This document shows positions 8,701 through 17,379 of a DNA stretch of 48,877 bases, in pieces. Numbering within the stretch: position 1 is the stretch's first letter; every line of letters starts with the position of its first letter. Source of the DNA: Bradyrhizobium sp. CCH5-F6 (GTDB lineage: Bacteria; Pseudomonadota; Alphaproteobacteria; Rhizobiales; Xanthobacteraceae); contig NZ_LSIC01000064.1 in the NCBI RefSeq assembly GCF_001556045.1, positions 1 to 48,877 on the forward strand, in the 5' to 3' direction. A program made the translations under genes and the position numbers. Under the pieces are notes generated by a model, which saw only the letters and a list, made by a program, of their open reading frames with translations, had not been told where the DNA came from and made no database searches.

Positions 8701-9726
8701 ATGTTGTCTCGACTCGTCTTGTCCCACGGACGATTTCGCTCCGAAACAAAAAAATTGCTCGTGCAACGCGATGTCGAGGCTATAGATCTGTCCAGCAACG
8801 AACTAACAGAAGTCCCACAAGAAATCTTACAGCTTGCATCGCTCCGAGAAATTGATCTTAGCAACAACCGTCTCGAGACCATTCCCCACGCACTTTTTGA
8901 TCTTCCCAACCTCCAACTTCTTGATCTCAGCGAAAACCAAATTCGATTTCTGCCGGCCGATCGGCCGAAGGCTGTCGGGCTTCTATCGTTGAATTTAAGT
9001 GGCAATCTTCTCGGTAGCTTGCCCGAGGGATATGCAGCCTTATCCTGCCTGAAGGAGCTCGACATCAGCGGCAATCGGCTTCGCCGCATACCCTCCCCGA
9101 TTGGCAGAATGACAGGCCTCGAGATCCTTTCGGCTTTCGCGAACGGCATGACTCACATTGGCAGCCCGTTAGGATCCCTGGAAAGGTTGCGGGTCGTACA
9201 CCTCGAAGAGAACTTCATAGACGCATTCCCGACCGCGTGTACTCCTCCGAACATGGTGGAACTCTACCTGTCGGGAAATTCGTTCGATCACATTCCAGAT
9301 ATCGGACGCAGCAAGAGCACGATTGAGGTGCTCAATCTGGAACGAAATCAGGTTTGCACTGTACCTCGATCCATTTCCGAAATGCACTCGCTCAAGATGC
9401 TGTTTTTGCACGGCAATTGCTTTACTGAATTCCCAAACGAACTGCTGTGCTGCGCGTCTCTCGAAATGCTCTTTCTGCAAGACAACAAAATACGAATTAT
9501 ACCGAGCGCGATCTCCGACATGTCAAAACTCCGTTGTCTTTTTCTCGGAAACAATCGGATCGAGCACTTGCCTGACGCCGTCTTCTCAATGCCGAACCTC
9601 GTGAACCTTAGCGTGGAGAACAATTCCATTACCGAGCGAGATGAGAGAGGTGAAGCGCTGCTAGTCTACAATCTTGCTGGCAATCCCCTACTTTCGAACA
9701 TCGCAACTCAAGCTACCGCTCGATGA
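8701..9726 (+). CDS. Leucine-rich repeat protein
   Basis: This ~341-aa protein is built almost entirely of about 12 tandem ~23-residue repeats with the L-x-x-L-x-L-x-x-N-x-[LIF]-x-x-[LIF]-P pattern (for example EIDLSNNRLETIP and MLFLHGNCFTEFP), forming a solenoid for protein-protein contact. No kinase, GTPase, E3-ligase or signal domain is visible. The start is uncertain: the frame is open from 8566, with TTG at 8566 and GTG at 8605 upstream, but 8701 is the first ATG and leaves room for a promoter shared with the divergent VRIRG gene. Its stop overlaps the next gene's ATG by 4 nt, which suggests co-translation with the tectonin-like protein. It may be a scaffold or recognition subunit. Confidence 0.82.
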   Translation: MLSRLVLSHGRFRSETKKLLVQRDVEAIDLSSNELTEVPQEILQLASLREIDLSNNRLETIPHALFDLPNLQLLDLSENQIRFLPADRPKAVGLLSLNLSGNLLGSLPEGYAALSCLKELDISGNRLRRIPSPIGRMTGLEILSAFANGMTHIGSPLGSLERLRVVHLEENFIDAFPTACTPPNMVELYLSGNSFDHIPDIGRSKSTIEVLNLERNQVCTVPRSISEMHSLKMLFLHGNCFTEFPNELLCCASLEMLFLQDNKIRIIPSAISDMSKLRCLFLGNNRIEHLPDAVFSMPNLVNLSVENNSITERDERGEALLVYNLAGNPLLSNIATQATAR

Positions 9727-10574
9727 GAACCCACATGACTACGCACCAGGCCCCGTCATCGAACTATTTCGCCAAATCCGAGCCAGCTGAAAGCGCGGTC
9801 TGGCTCCTCGATTCGGAAGGTGCAATTACTCTCGCAAGTTCGGACCGCATACTGCATTGCATTGAGCCCCCGAGAAACAAGCACCTCGTCGACATCACGG
9901 TCGCAGGTAATTCGGCGCTTTGGATCGTAGCACGTGACGATTCCAATCAAATCACACTCATGAAATGGGATGGGCAGCAACTCCACGAATATGTAAGTGC
10001 CGGCCTTACGGGTGCTGTTCGTGTATTTGGCGCGCAAGATGGGGGATGTTGGTTATTGAAATCTCACCAACTCACCAAGATTGGCTCCGATAGCGGTTCC
10101 GAGATCGACCTTACTTTTGACCTTCATGATTTCCATGAAGGGCCTAATGGCGCGCTCTGGGCTGTTGGCGGAATGCGTCGGCTCGGCGGGTTCGAAGTGA
10201 GACATCTTGGCGCAGGCGAGAAGAACTGGTTTGTCTTGCCATCTCCCGCCGCCGCTGTGTCCATCTCCAGCGCTCCCGACACGACTGCGTGGAGCGTGAA
10301 TGCGCAAGGAGACGTGTGGCGATTGAACCCGAAGGGAGGCGGGCATTTCGCCGAATGCCAGGTGCTGACTGGATGCACCAACTGCCTGTTCTCGAAAACG
10401 GTGAAGCATGCTCGCGAGATAAGCGTGAGTCCCAACGGAACTGTCTGGATTCTGACCCGACGCGCGGCAAACAAGGGTTATGCGATCGAATGGATCGCGG
10501 ATTTTGGCAGAAAAGAGCTGCGGTCCCTTTCAGAGAGGTTCGGCGCCGTAAGAATCGCAGCGACGAAAAGGTAG
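9723..10574 (+). CDS. Tectonin-like beta-propeller protein, copy A
   Basis: This 283-aa protein consists of repeated ~35-45 residue blade units such as GPNGALWAVGG, SISSAPDTTAWSVNAQGDVW and SPNGTVWIL, a pattern typical of tectonin/TECPR propellers, which often bind glycans or lipids. It is paralogous to the protein at 18081-19040: the shared half has LWAVGG-x-RR, a GGF-x-V segment, A-x-DGTAW-type blades, G-D-[IV]-WR and a conserved C-x-N-C-L motif. There is no signal peptide. ATG at 9723 overlaps the LRR stop as ATGA; an alternative ATG lies at 9735. A cytoplasmic scaffold or a surface lectin are both possible. Confidence 0.72.
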   Translation: MRTHMTTHQAPSSNYFAKSEPAESAVWLLDSEGAITLASSDRILHCIEPPRNKHLVDITVAGNSALWIVARDDSNQITLMKWDGQQLHEYVSAGLTGAVRVFGAQDGGCWLLKSHQLTKIGSDSGSEIDLTFDLHDFHEGPNGALWAVGGMRRLGGFEVRHLGAGEKNWFVLPSPAAAVSISSAPDTTAWSVNAQGDVWRLNPKGGGHFAECQVLTGCTNCLFSKTVKHAREISVSPNGTVWILTRRAANKGYAIEWIADFGRKELRSLSERFGAVRIAATKR

Positions 10575-10854
10575 CTTTTCAGCGAACGCCTCTCGGTAAA
10601 TGTCGCGTTGTTAGCTTGTGCTGTTTTCGATCGATTTGTTTTGTCGAAGAGACGAGATTGACCGTCAGTAGATCATTGAAGCGATGCATCGCGATTCTCT
10701 TGGCTGGTCCACGCGTCCTTAAGACCGGGTGATGGCGCAACGGCTCCGAACCGACGAACTCTATCAAATTGGCATTGCCTTCATTGGTTGTTTGTGACAC
10801 CTTGGGGTCCTTTAGATTGCACCATTGATTTTCGCACGAGCGGGGATGACGATC

Positions 10855-11604
10855 ATGCTTGATCTGCCTACCGTTCCTTCAGAAATTGACCTGGTGAAAA
10901 GCAGGGGCTGGGCGCTCTACGAGACGTTTCTCTCTCCGATGGAGACGCGCCTGTTGGAGGACGACGTTCGCAGACTCCGCAATTCGGTTCAGCCTGACTG
11001 CGCATATTTCTACGACGTAACAGCGGACGGTTCGCGACGGTTGGCACGGATAGAGCGAATCTGGGACTCCTTGAGCGTGGTTGCGCAAGGACCGCTCGGA
11101 GCCCGGATCGAAGAACTCGCCGCCAGCTACTTTGGCGAACGTCCGGCATTGTTCAAGGACAAGCTGAATGTGAGATATCCGGCCAGTTCCGGATACGCTC
11201 CCCACCAGGACGCTGCAGCTGGTTGGGATGAATTCAGCGACAGCTTTTTTTCAGTGGGACTTTTTCTTGGACAGTCGGATTCCGAGCATGGCGGATTCGA
11301 AGTCGCGGCCAATCTCGACGGCAGCCGATACCCTAACGCTGCCGGAAAAATGCCGTTGGACCTGTTCCAGTCATTGAATCCACTCAGCGTGACCGCAAAT
11401 GCCGGAGACGCACTCTTGTTAGACGGAGAGTGCCCACATCGCTCGTTCGAAAACCGCGCGGCGACGGACAGCCTGCATCTGCTGTTCACGTTCGTTCCGT
11501 CTCGACACAGCCATGCTCGAGCGGCCTATTACGAAAAGAAGCTGGCCAGTTTTGCCGACAACTTGGTCGGGGACGGTTACGAATTCCGCGTATTTAGATT
11601 CTGA
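10855..11604 (+). CDS. PhyH-family Fe(II)/2-oxoglutarate dioxygenase
   Basis: This ~249-aa phytanoyl-CoA dioxygenase-like enzyme has the iron-binding H-x-D at YAPHQDAAAGW (H117, D119) and the distal His in CPHRSFENR (H195), with R201 a candidate 2-oxoglutarate contact. The fold also matches KLNVRYP and ANAGDALLLDGECPH. In phosphonate pathways this family includes PhnY (hydroxylates 2-aminoethylphosphonate) and tailoring hydroxylases. Here it leads a plus-strand run of phosphonate genes and could supply the oxidative tailoring step. Start choice: ATG 10855 has GGGGA about 8 nt upstream; ATG 10846 (adding MTI) sits directly on that sequence; a TTG at 10825 is also in frame. Confidence 0.85.
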   Translation: MLDLPTVPSEIDLVKSRGWALYETFLSPMETRLLEDDVRRLRNSVQPDCAYFYDVTADGSRRLARIERIWDSLSVVAQGPLGARIEELAASYFGERPALFKDKLNVRYPASSGYAPHQDAAAGWDEFSDSFFSVGLFLGQSDSEHGGFEVAANLDGSRYPNAAGKMPLDLFQSLNPLSVTANAGDALLLDGECPHRSFENRAATDSLHLLFTFVPSRHSHARAAYYEKKLASFADNLVGDGYEFRVFRF

Positions 11605-11614
11605 GGAAGATGAA

Positions 11615-12736
11615 ATGCCGGCAGGCCCCGATTTGCGTACAGCTGCAGCTGTGGCTCAATCCGGCGCCATATCGCGACTCTCCGGACTCGTGCACCAAAC
11701 GCGATTGCAACCAGTTTTTGTCGTTGGCCGACGGTCATTTATTGCCAGCGGAGCCGCGCAGGCCGTTCGGTGCCTCTTCGGCGCAAGCGCCGACATATTT
11801 TCGGTCTCAGATGGGCTACCAACGGTGGCGGACGTGGCGCGCTTCCACGATGCCTTTAAACCCGGCTCATTTTGCATTGTTGCGATCGGCGGCGGCCACG
11901 TCATCGATACAGCAAAGATTCTATCCCTCGGAGAGCCGGACGCGGCAATACTCGAATCAAAAATTGCCGCTAAGGACGATCTAGTGAGGCGAAGCCCTCT
12001 CCTTGCCGTGCCCACTACTCATGGATCCGGGAGTGAAGCCACGCCTTTCGCCGTGGTCTACATCAACCGTATCAAGTTCTCGGTCGATCACCCCACGCTT
12101 TGCCCGGACGCCGCCGTCCTCGATCCAGATTTGATTTTGAGCATGCCGGACGCCGATCTCGCCTCCAGCGGGCTCGATGCAATTGCTCAAGCCATCGAAG
12201 CTGTTCTCTCCGTGAGAGGCAACGCCCGAACCACCGCCCTTGCGCTACAGTCGCTCGCACTGTCATGGCGGGCGTTGCCGGATTTTCGGCGCACGCGGAG
12301 CAAACCCCAAGCCCAACAAATGTTGACGGCCGCACACTTGGCCGGCCTTGCTATCGCTCAGACGCGGACGACGATTCCGCACGCACTGTCATACCACCTG
12401 ACAGCGTATCACGGACTGCAACATGGGCACGCGGTGTCGCTCTCGATGGCCAATTATTTGGAGCGCTTTGCCAAAGCATGCGACGACAGCGCTTTCCCCT
12501 CGTGCGCCTATTGGAGCGGACAACTGGCAGCAATATGCGCTGAAATTTCAGCTACAGGGTCGACCGCAAAGCACGTCTGGAACAACTACGTCGCTTCGCT
12601 TGGCCTGCCGTCCAGACTGAGCAGCATCTCCCCGAATTTCAGCTCGCACACGCTTGCTGGAAACATCAACGCAGATCGTTTCAAGAATTCGCCGCTTGAT
12701 CTCACCCCGGACCAAGCCACGGCGCTGTTTTCCTGA
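11615..12736 (+). CDS. Iron-type alcohol dehydrogenase, FomC-like phosphonoacetaldehyde reductase
   Basis: This 373-aa group III alcohol dehydrogenase has the NAD-binding IGGGHVIDTAK (about residues 91-100), the VPTTHGSGSEATPF motif, metal-ligand D in SGLDAIAQAIEA, and the His cluster PHALSYHLTAYHGLQHGHA (about 256-273). In this context it would reduce phosphonoacetaldehyde to 2-hydroxyethylphosphonate, as FomC/PhpC do; that role is inferred from neighbours, not from specific residues. The ATG at 11615 is preferred over the upstream frame start because GAGGA lies 7 nt before it and it begins 10 nt after the dioxygenase stop. It is co-directional with the other phosphonate genes. Confidence 0.85.
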   Translation: MPAGPDLRTAAAVAQSGAISRLSGLVHQTRLQPVFVVGRRSFIASGAAQAVRCLFGASADIFSVSDGLPTVADVARFHDAFKPGSFCIVAIGGGHVIDTAKILSLGEPDAAILESKIAAKDDLVRRSPLLAVPTTHGSGSEATPFAVVYINRIKFSVDHPTLCPDAAVLDPDLILSMPDADLASSGLDAIAQAIEAVLSVRGNARTTALALQSLALSWRALPDFRRTRSKPQAQQMLTAAHLAGLAIAQTRTTIPHALSYHLTAYHGLQHGHAVSLSMANYLERFAKACDDSAFPSCAYWSGQLAAICAEISATGSTAKHVWNNYVASLGLPSRLSSISPNFSSHTLAGNINADRFKNSPLDLTPDQATALFS

Positions 12737-12840
12737 AAAGTTCACGAGCCGAGTCGAGGCCATGAAAGACCCCAAGGTCCCAACAAGTGCAGATCGGCAA
12801 CGAGACTGCAGGCCATGCGCATGGGCGCCGGAGTGAGACG

Positions 12841-14421
12841 ATGACGGCGCGCGTCGAGGATCTGAAGACTCTGTGCGTCGATCCGGCGGCTATCCCTGCC
12901 GTGACTTATGTTTCGATCAGGGACGCGAGGAGCGAAAAAGCCAATCGAAAGATTCAGCGTGTACTTCTCGTGTCGCCTTCCGCGACGCTCTTTCATGCGG
13001 ACCTGCCGCGATGCACATATCCACTCGGCCTCGGATATATCGCCGCGGTTCTTGAGCGGAGCGGATATCTCGTCAGTATCATCGATTGTCTCGTTGAGGG
13101 TTACGACCGCCGGTGTCCGGTTGCGACCGACGAGGAATTCATCACGTATGGCATCGACAAAGCAGAACTGGTGGCCCGCATAAAACAATTTCAGCCCGAC
13201 ATTGTCGGCGTTTCCAGCATATTCTCAAATCAAGTCGACACCATCACTCAAGTATTCGACGCGATCCGCCTAGCAGCTCCCGGCATCCCGATAGCAACAG
13301 GTGGCGCACATGCCCGATACTTCCCCTTCAACTATATTGAGGACTTCGGAGTCGATGCGGTCTTTCTGAGCGAGTCCGAGGCCTCCTTCCTGCAGTATCT
13401 AGAGGCGCTGAACGGCTCCGGCGCGCTTCAGGATATCCCGGGACTTATCGCCCGGACCGAAGATGGTTCGCTGATCAAGAATGACAGCATGGGCCTGATT
13501 CGGCAGAAGCATCGGGATAGCCGGGGATTCCTAGCGGAGTTGGACGAAATACCATTCCCGGCCTGGCACCTTTACAATATGGAGGAATATTTTCGCATCG
13601 GAGCCTATCAGTCGCCGTATACGATCGGCAACCGCGTTGGACAGATCTATACCAGCCGTGGCTGCACCGCCAAATGCACCTTTTGCACGACCACCAACTT
13701 CTGGGGCGGAAAGTTTCGGCGGCGCAGCCCGCAAAACGTCGTCGATGAACTCCGGGCGCTTAAGACTCACTATGGCATCGACGAATTTCACGTGCAGGAC
13801 GACAATATCACGAACGACAAGAGCCACGCTGGGACCCTGTTCGAGGAACTTAAGGGTATCGGCTTGCCCTGGTGCACCCCTCAGGGGACCGCGCTTTGGC
13901 GGATGGACGAAAATCTGCTCGACCTCATGGCCGCATCAGGGTGTTATCAGGTCACATTTGCCATCGAGAGCGCATCACAGCGCGTCTTGAATGACCTGAT
14001 CAAGAAGCCGCTCGATCTCGGCAAGACGAAGCATCTCATTCGCTACGCCCGTACGCTGGGAATGATGACGCACGGCTTTTTCATCGTTGGAATGCCGCCG
14101 ATGTTTGGAAAACCCGGTGAAACGTTCGCGGAAATGCAACTCTCATTCGACTTCGCGGCGTCCTCCGGATTGACCAGCGCATCATTTTTCACCGCGACGC
14201 CGATCGTCGGCTCCGTATTACTTTCAGAATGTCTCAGGCAGGATTTCGTTTCAAGGGAAACGCCGCTTTATCGCATGTCCTACAAACAGGGCCTGATTGA
14301 CGTTCCCGGACTCTGGAACGGCAGACAAGTGGCATCACTCGCCGCGACATTCAATCGTGAGTTCAATTCCGGCAAGCCGCGCAGATCGACGCGGCGCGAA
14401 TGGACGACCAGTCAATATTAG
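12841..14421 (+). CDS. B12-binding radical SAM enzyme, Fom3-like methyltransferase candidate
   Basis: This 526-aa class B radical SAM protein has an N-terminal cobalamin-binding domain (RVLLVSPSATLFHADLPRC, PLGLGYIAAVLERSGY, PDIVGVSSIFSNQ, IATGGAHA). The radical SAM domain has C275-x3-C279-x2-C282 in SRGCTAKCTFC, then the GGxxFRxRSPxNVVDEL segment typical of this class. Class B enzymes methylate unactivated carbon or phosphorus; Fom3 methylates cytidylylated 2-hydroxyethylphosphonate. The gene directly precedes a cytidylyltransferase-PEP mutase fusion, the exact enzyme type that makes the Fom3 substrate. Start at ATG 12841, with GGAG about 7 nt upstream. A different methylation target or a non-methyltransferase role cannot be excluded. 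Confidence 0.87.
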   Translation: MTARVEDLKTLCVDPAAIPAVTYVSIRDARSEKANRKIQRVLLVSPSATLFHADLPRCTYPLGLGYIAAVLERSGYLVSIIDCLVEGYDRRCPVATDEEFITYGIDKAELVARIKQFQPDIVGVSSIFSNQVDTITQVFDAIRLAAPGIPIATGGAHARYFPFNYIEDFGVDAVFLSESEASFLQYLEALNGSGALQDIPGLIARTEDGSLIKNDSMGLIRQKHRDSRGFLAELDEIPFPAWHLYNMEEYFRIGAYQSPYTIGNRVGQIYTSRGCTAKCTFCTTTNFWGGKFRRRSPQNVVDELRALKTHYGIDEFHVQDDNITNDKSHAGTLFEELKGIGLPWCTPQGTALWRMDENLLDLMAASGCYQVTFAIESASQRVLNDLIKKPLDLGKTKHLIRYARTLGMMTHGFFIVGMPPMFGKPGETFAEMQLSFDFAASSGLTSASFFTATPIVGSVLLSECLRQDFVSRETPLYRMSYKQGLIDVPGLWNGRQVASLAATFNREFNSGKPRRSTRREWTTSQY

Positions 14422-14455
14422 CCTCCCTTGAACCAGAACTGATCGGAAAGCAACG

Positions 14456-15787
14456 ATGTCAGTTGAAACGGACAAAAAAGATCATACTGATCTGGTCTAC
14501 GTGGGAATGGTCGGCGATATGCTGCACGCGGGCCATATCAATATCCTAAACAAAGCGAGAGAGCTGGGCCGAGTGATCGTCGGCGTTCTCACGGACGAAG
14601 CTGTCGCCGGCTACAAACGAATGCCATTCCTGAATTTCGAGCAACGGATGGGTGTCATCAGGAATCTCCGCGGCGTCGAGGAAGTGATCCCGCAGCATTC
14701 GTTGAGCTACAGGGAGAATCTCCTTAAACTGCATCCCCAGTACGTCGTCCATGGCGACGACTGGCGTTACGGCGACAAAGTCTCGGCGGCCAGGCACGAG
14801 GTGATCCAGATCTTGTCAATGTGGGACGGCAAGCTTGTCGAGGTTCCCTATACGCTTGGCGTATCTTCGTCGCTGATCAACCAAGCCCTGCAGGAAGACG
14901 GCGTCGTGGCCCAGATCCGGCAGAATCGGTTTCGTCGACTCCTCGAAGTCAAATCGGTCGTAAGGCTCATTGAGGCGCACAACGCCTTAGCTGCGGTGGT
15001 GGCGTATCATGCCAGGGCGGAGGGGCTCAGCTTCGATGCACTATGGCAGAGCAGCTTTACCGATTCCGCCGCCCGCGCCAAGCCCGATGCGGAGATCGTC
15101 GAACCCGCGCAAAGGCTGGCAACCGTAAATGAGATCTTCGATGCGACCCCGCTGCCGCTTGTCTACGATGGCGACACCGGCGTATCCGTCGAACGCGCAT
15201 TTCAACTAGCGAAATCACTCGATCGCGCCGGCGTGTCCGCTCTCTGTATCGAAGACAAGGTCGGCAGCAAGCGCAATTCGCTGTACGGCCGATCCGCGCA
15301 AAGAGCTCAACGACAAGCCAGCGTGCCGGAATTTATCGAGCGCGTGCAAGCCGCGAAGAAAGGCGTCGGAGTCGGCAGGCTGATGATCATGGCTCGAATA
15401 GAGAGCTTTGTGCTCGGCGGCGGTCTGACCGATGCGCTGGACAGGGCTCAGGCGTATATCGACGCAGGCGCGGATGCCATCTTGATTCACAGCATATCGA
15501 AGACAGCGGATGAAGTTACGCGGTTCGCCACCGAGCTGCACAAGAGCGGTTTCAATTCGCCGATCTTTGCCGTACCGACCACTTACGGAAAGACGCACGA
15601 GCAGGAATTGGTTGACAGCGGAATCAAGGGAGTTGTCTATGCCAATCAGCTTCTTCGCGCGGCGTACCCAGCGATGGTCGAGACGGCATCGCGGATCTTG
15701 CGGACCCGCAAGGCTGAAGACGACGAATTGTCGAAGATGCTGGCCCCGACCAGGGAGCTTCTGGAATTATTCCCCGAGGAATGGTGA
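14456..15787 (+). CDS. aepX: Cytidylyltransferase-PEP mutase fusion, Fom1-like
   Basis: This 443-aa bifunctional protein carries a nucleotidyltransferase domain (residues ~12-145) with the HxGH motif H24-A-G-H27 and VGVLTDEAVAGYKRMP. The C-terminal phosphoenolpyruvate mutase domain (~155-430) has LVYDGDTG for Mg and substrate, and E266-D-K-V-G-S-K-R-N-S as the mutase loop (family form EDK-x(3)-K-x-NS). The mutase forms the C-P bond (PEP to phosphonopyruvate), the entry to nearly all phosphonates. The fused cytidylyltransferase would activate a downstream phosphonate as its CMP derivative, as known for Fom1. The gene overlaps the following decarboxylase gene by 7 nt, which suits the need to pull the unfavourable mutase equilibrium. 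Confidence 0.93.
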   Translation: MSVETDKKDHTDLVYVGMVGDMLHAGHINILNKARELGRVIVGVLTDEAVAGYKRMPFLNFEQRMGVIRNLRGVEEVIPQHSLSYRENLLKLHPQYVVHGDDWRYGDKVSAARHEVIQILSMWDGKLVEVPYTLGVSSSLINQALQEDGVVAQIRQNRFRRLLEVKSVVRLIEAHNALAAVVAYHARAEGLSFDALWQSSFTDSAARAKPDAEIVEPAQRLATVNEIFDATPLPLVYDGDTGVSVERAFQLAKSLDRAGVSALCIEDKVGSKRNSLYGRSAQRAQRQASVPEFIERVQAAKKGVGVGRLMIMARIESFVLGGGLTDALDRAQAYIDAGADAILIHSISKTADEVTRFATELHKSGFNSPIFAVPTTYGKTHEQELVDSGIKGVVYANQLLRAAYPAMVETASRILRTRKAEDDELSKMLAPTRELLELFPEEW

Positions 15788-16938
15788 CCTTGATGATCTT
15801 CGAAATGATCCGCTCGGAAGGCGTGGACTTCTTTACCGGCGTTCCCGACTCGACGTTGACCGACTTTTGCTCGCACGTCAACTCCGACACCGGCATAACG
15901 CAGATCGCTGCAGCTTGCGAAGGGAGCGCGGTGAGCATCGCGGTCGGGCAAGCGATTGCGAGCGGGCGGACGCCTTGTGTCTACATGCAGAATTCCGGAT
16001 TGCCGAACGCGCTCAATCCACTCCTGTCGATTGCCGGGCGCGCGTGCTTTGACGTCCCCCTGCTCCTCGTGGTCGGCTGGAGAGGCCAACCCGGCCGTCC
16101 GGACGAACCACAGCATGCCGAGATCGGCGCGATCACGGTAGGTTTCCTGCAGGAAGCAGGATTTGCAGTGAAGATCTTTCAGCAAGAGTCCGATTTGCCT
16201 GCGACAAGGAATTTTGTGCGGCAGGCCTTGCGGCAGAATCAGCGTGCTGCCGTTGTTGTGGCAATGAATGTGGAGACCTCCGCGGCCGATCATCGGACCG
16301 GATCAGCCGACGCTGCAACGAGCATGGCCAAGCTGCAGGCGCTCCGCACCATACTAGGGGCCGCCCCTAAAAACTCGATGATCGTGACTGGTATAGGGCA
16401 TACTGCTCGAGAGGTTATTAAGCTACGTCACGAACGCGAAGAGCAGGAATTCCTTGACCTCTCGTGTGTTGGAGGAATGGGTTTTGCAAGTCACGTCGCA
16501 ATTGGAATGGCCATTTCAGAAGATCGACGCCATGTGATCTGCATCGATGGTGACGGCTCATTCCTTATGCACGGGTTCGGTGTCGCCGTCGTGGGCCGGC
16601 ACAAGAGCCTGCATTTCACCCACATCCTGATGGACAACGGAAGTCATCAATCGGTAGGCGGCTATCCAGTCTGCAATTCAAATGTGGACTATGTCACGAT
16701 CGCACAGGCGGTCGGCTATTCTAAAGCCGTGTCAGCACGGTCGGAAACAGAGCTTTCCGCGGCCATACGCTCCACTGGGCTGGCCAAACAGACCACTTTC
16801 GTCCACGTTCCCGTTCGACAAGAGAAACAAGCCGGATTGCCTAGACCTAAGCTTCCCCCGTCGGAAGCCAGGAAGCAATTTCAACGGCACCATGGGCTTG
16901 GATCATTTCGCTTCAATGCGTCAGCGACGGATGCGTGA
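15781..16938 (+). CDS. aepY: Phosphonopyruvate decarboxylase, Fom2-like
   Basis: This 385-aa ThDP-dependent enzyme has the family N-terminus (GVDFFTGVPDSTL), the cofactor-activating Glu E47 in ACEGSAVSIAVG, YMQNSGLPNALNPL, and the ThDP-Mg motif D256-G-D-G259 followed by MDNGSHQSVGG. It decarboxylates phosphonopyruvate to phosphonoacetaldehyde, making C-P bond formation irreversible. The ATG at 15781 overlaps the mutase-cytidylyltransferase gene by 7 nt, and GAGGA lies just before it. It is the last gene of the plus-strand phosphonate run; the next genes converge on it. Length and motifs are normal. Confidence 0.94.
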   Translation: MVTLMIFEMIRSEGVDFFTGVPDSTLTDFCSHVNSDTGITQIAAACEGSAVSIAVGQAIASGRTPCVYMQNSGLPNALNPLLSIAGRACFDVPLLLVVGWRGQPGRPDEPQHAEIGAITVGFLQEAGFAVKIFQQESDLPATRNFVRQALRQNQRAAVVVAMNVETSAADHRTGSADAATSMAKLQALRTILGAAPKNSMIVTGIGHTAREVIKLRHEREEQEFLDLSCVGGMGFASHVAIGMAISEDRRHVICIDGDGSFLMHGFGVAVVGRHKSLHFTHILMDNGSHQSVGGYPVCNSNVDYVTIAQAVGYSKAVSARSETELSAAIRSTGLAKQTTFVHVPVRQEKQAGLPRPKLPPSEARKQFQRHHGLGSFRFNASATDA

Positions 16939-17070
16939 GCCAGATCAAAAGGCTGGATCGCTTTTGTAAAGGCTGTACGCGACGAGACCGCCGCGCGTAA
17001 CTCGCCGCACGCTGAATGCTTGACGCTGCCCCAACGTGCGGCTGACGAGTTGTCGTTTGGCAGATCGCCC

Positions 17071-17298
17071 CTACTTCCGGAACTTCGCAAGCAGCGCAGA
17101 CATCGATGCCGCGAGAGAAGCTTGGTTCGCAAGCTTTTTCATGTTCGCGCTCAGGCTCGCCATCGTTGCTTTATCCAGACCGTGGCCAGCCTTTGCTTTT
17201 TCCATAGCAGCCAGCGGACCTTTCGCGATGTCGAGCATCACAGTGCTCAACGACGCCATTATCTTGTTCGAAAGTTCGTCTGCAGTGTGGTCGGCCAT
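17071..17298 (-). CDS. Small helical protein, unknown function (75 aa)
   Basis: This 75-aa protein is rich in Ala, Ser, Met, Lys and Leu, with heptad-like hydrophobic spacing (LSNKIMASLSTVML, ATMASLSANMKKLANQ). It is predicted to be almost entirely helical, with no Cys and no signal peptide. The ATG at 17298 is supported by GGAGGT about 6 nt upstream, one of the best ribosome sites in the region; a longer frame upstream has no such support. It lies downstream of the CDP-alcohol phosphotransferase gene on the same strand. I do not recognise a family. It could be a small scaffold, a membrane-surface helical protein or a peptide precursor. Confidence 0.7.
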   Translation of the reverse strand: MADHTADELSNKIMASLSTVMLDIAKGPLAAMEKAKAGHGLDKATMASLSANMKKLANQASLAASMSALLAKFRK

Positions 17299-17379
17299 TG
17301 AAACCTCCATAAGAAGGTGAGGGACATTAAGCGTTAAAGACTTGCTAGCGAAATTGGGAGTCAATTTAAGGACGTAACG

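Noticed and set aside
10855..16938. Naming the cluster as a fosfomycin biosynthetic cluster
   Set aside because: No HppE epoxidase, no FomA/FomB kinases; the early steps match but the end product is not established.
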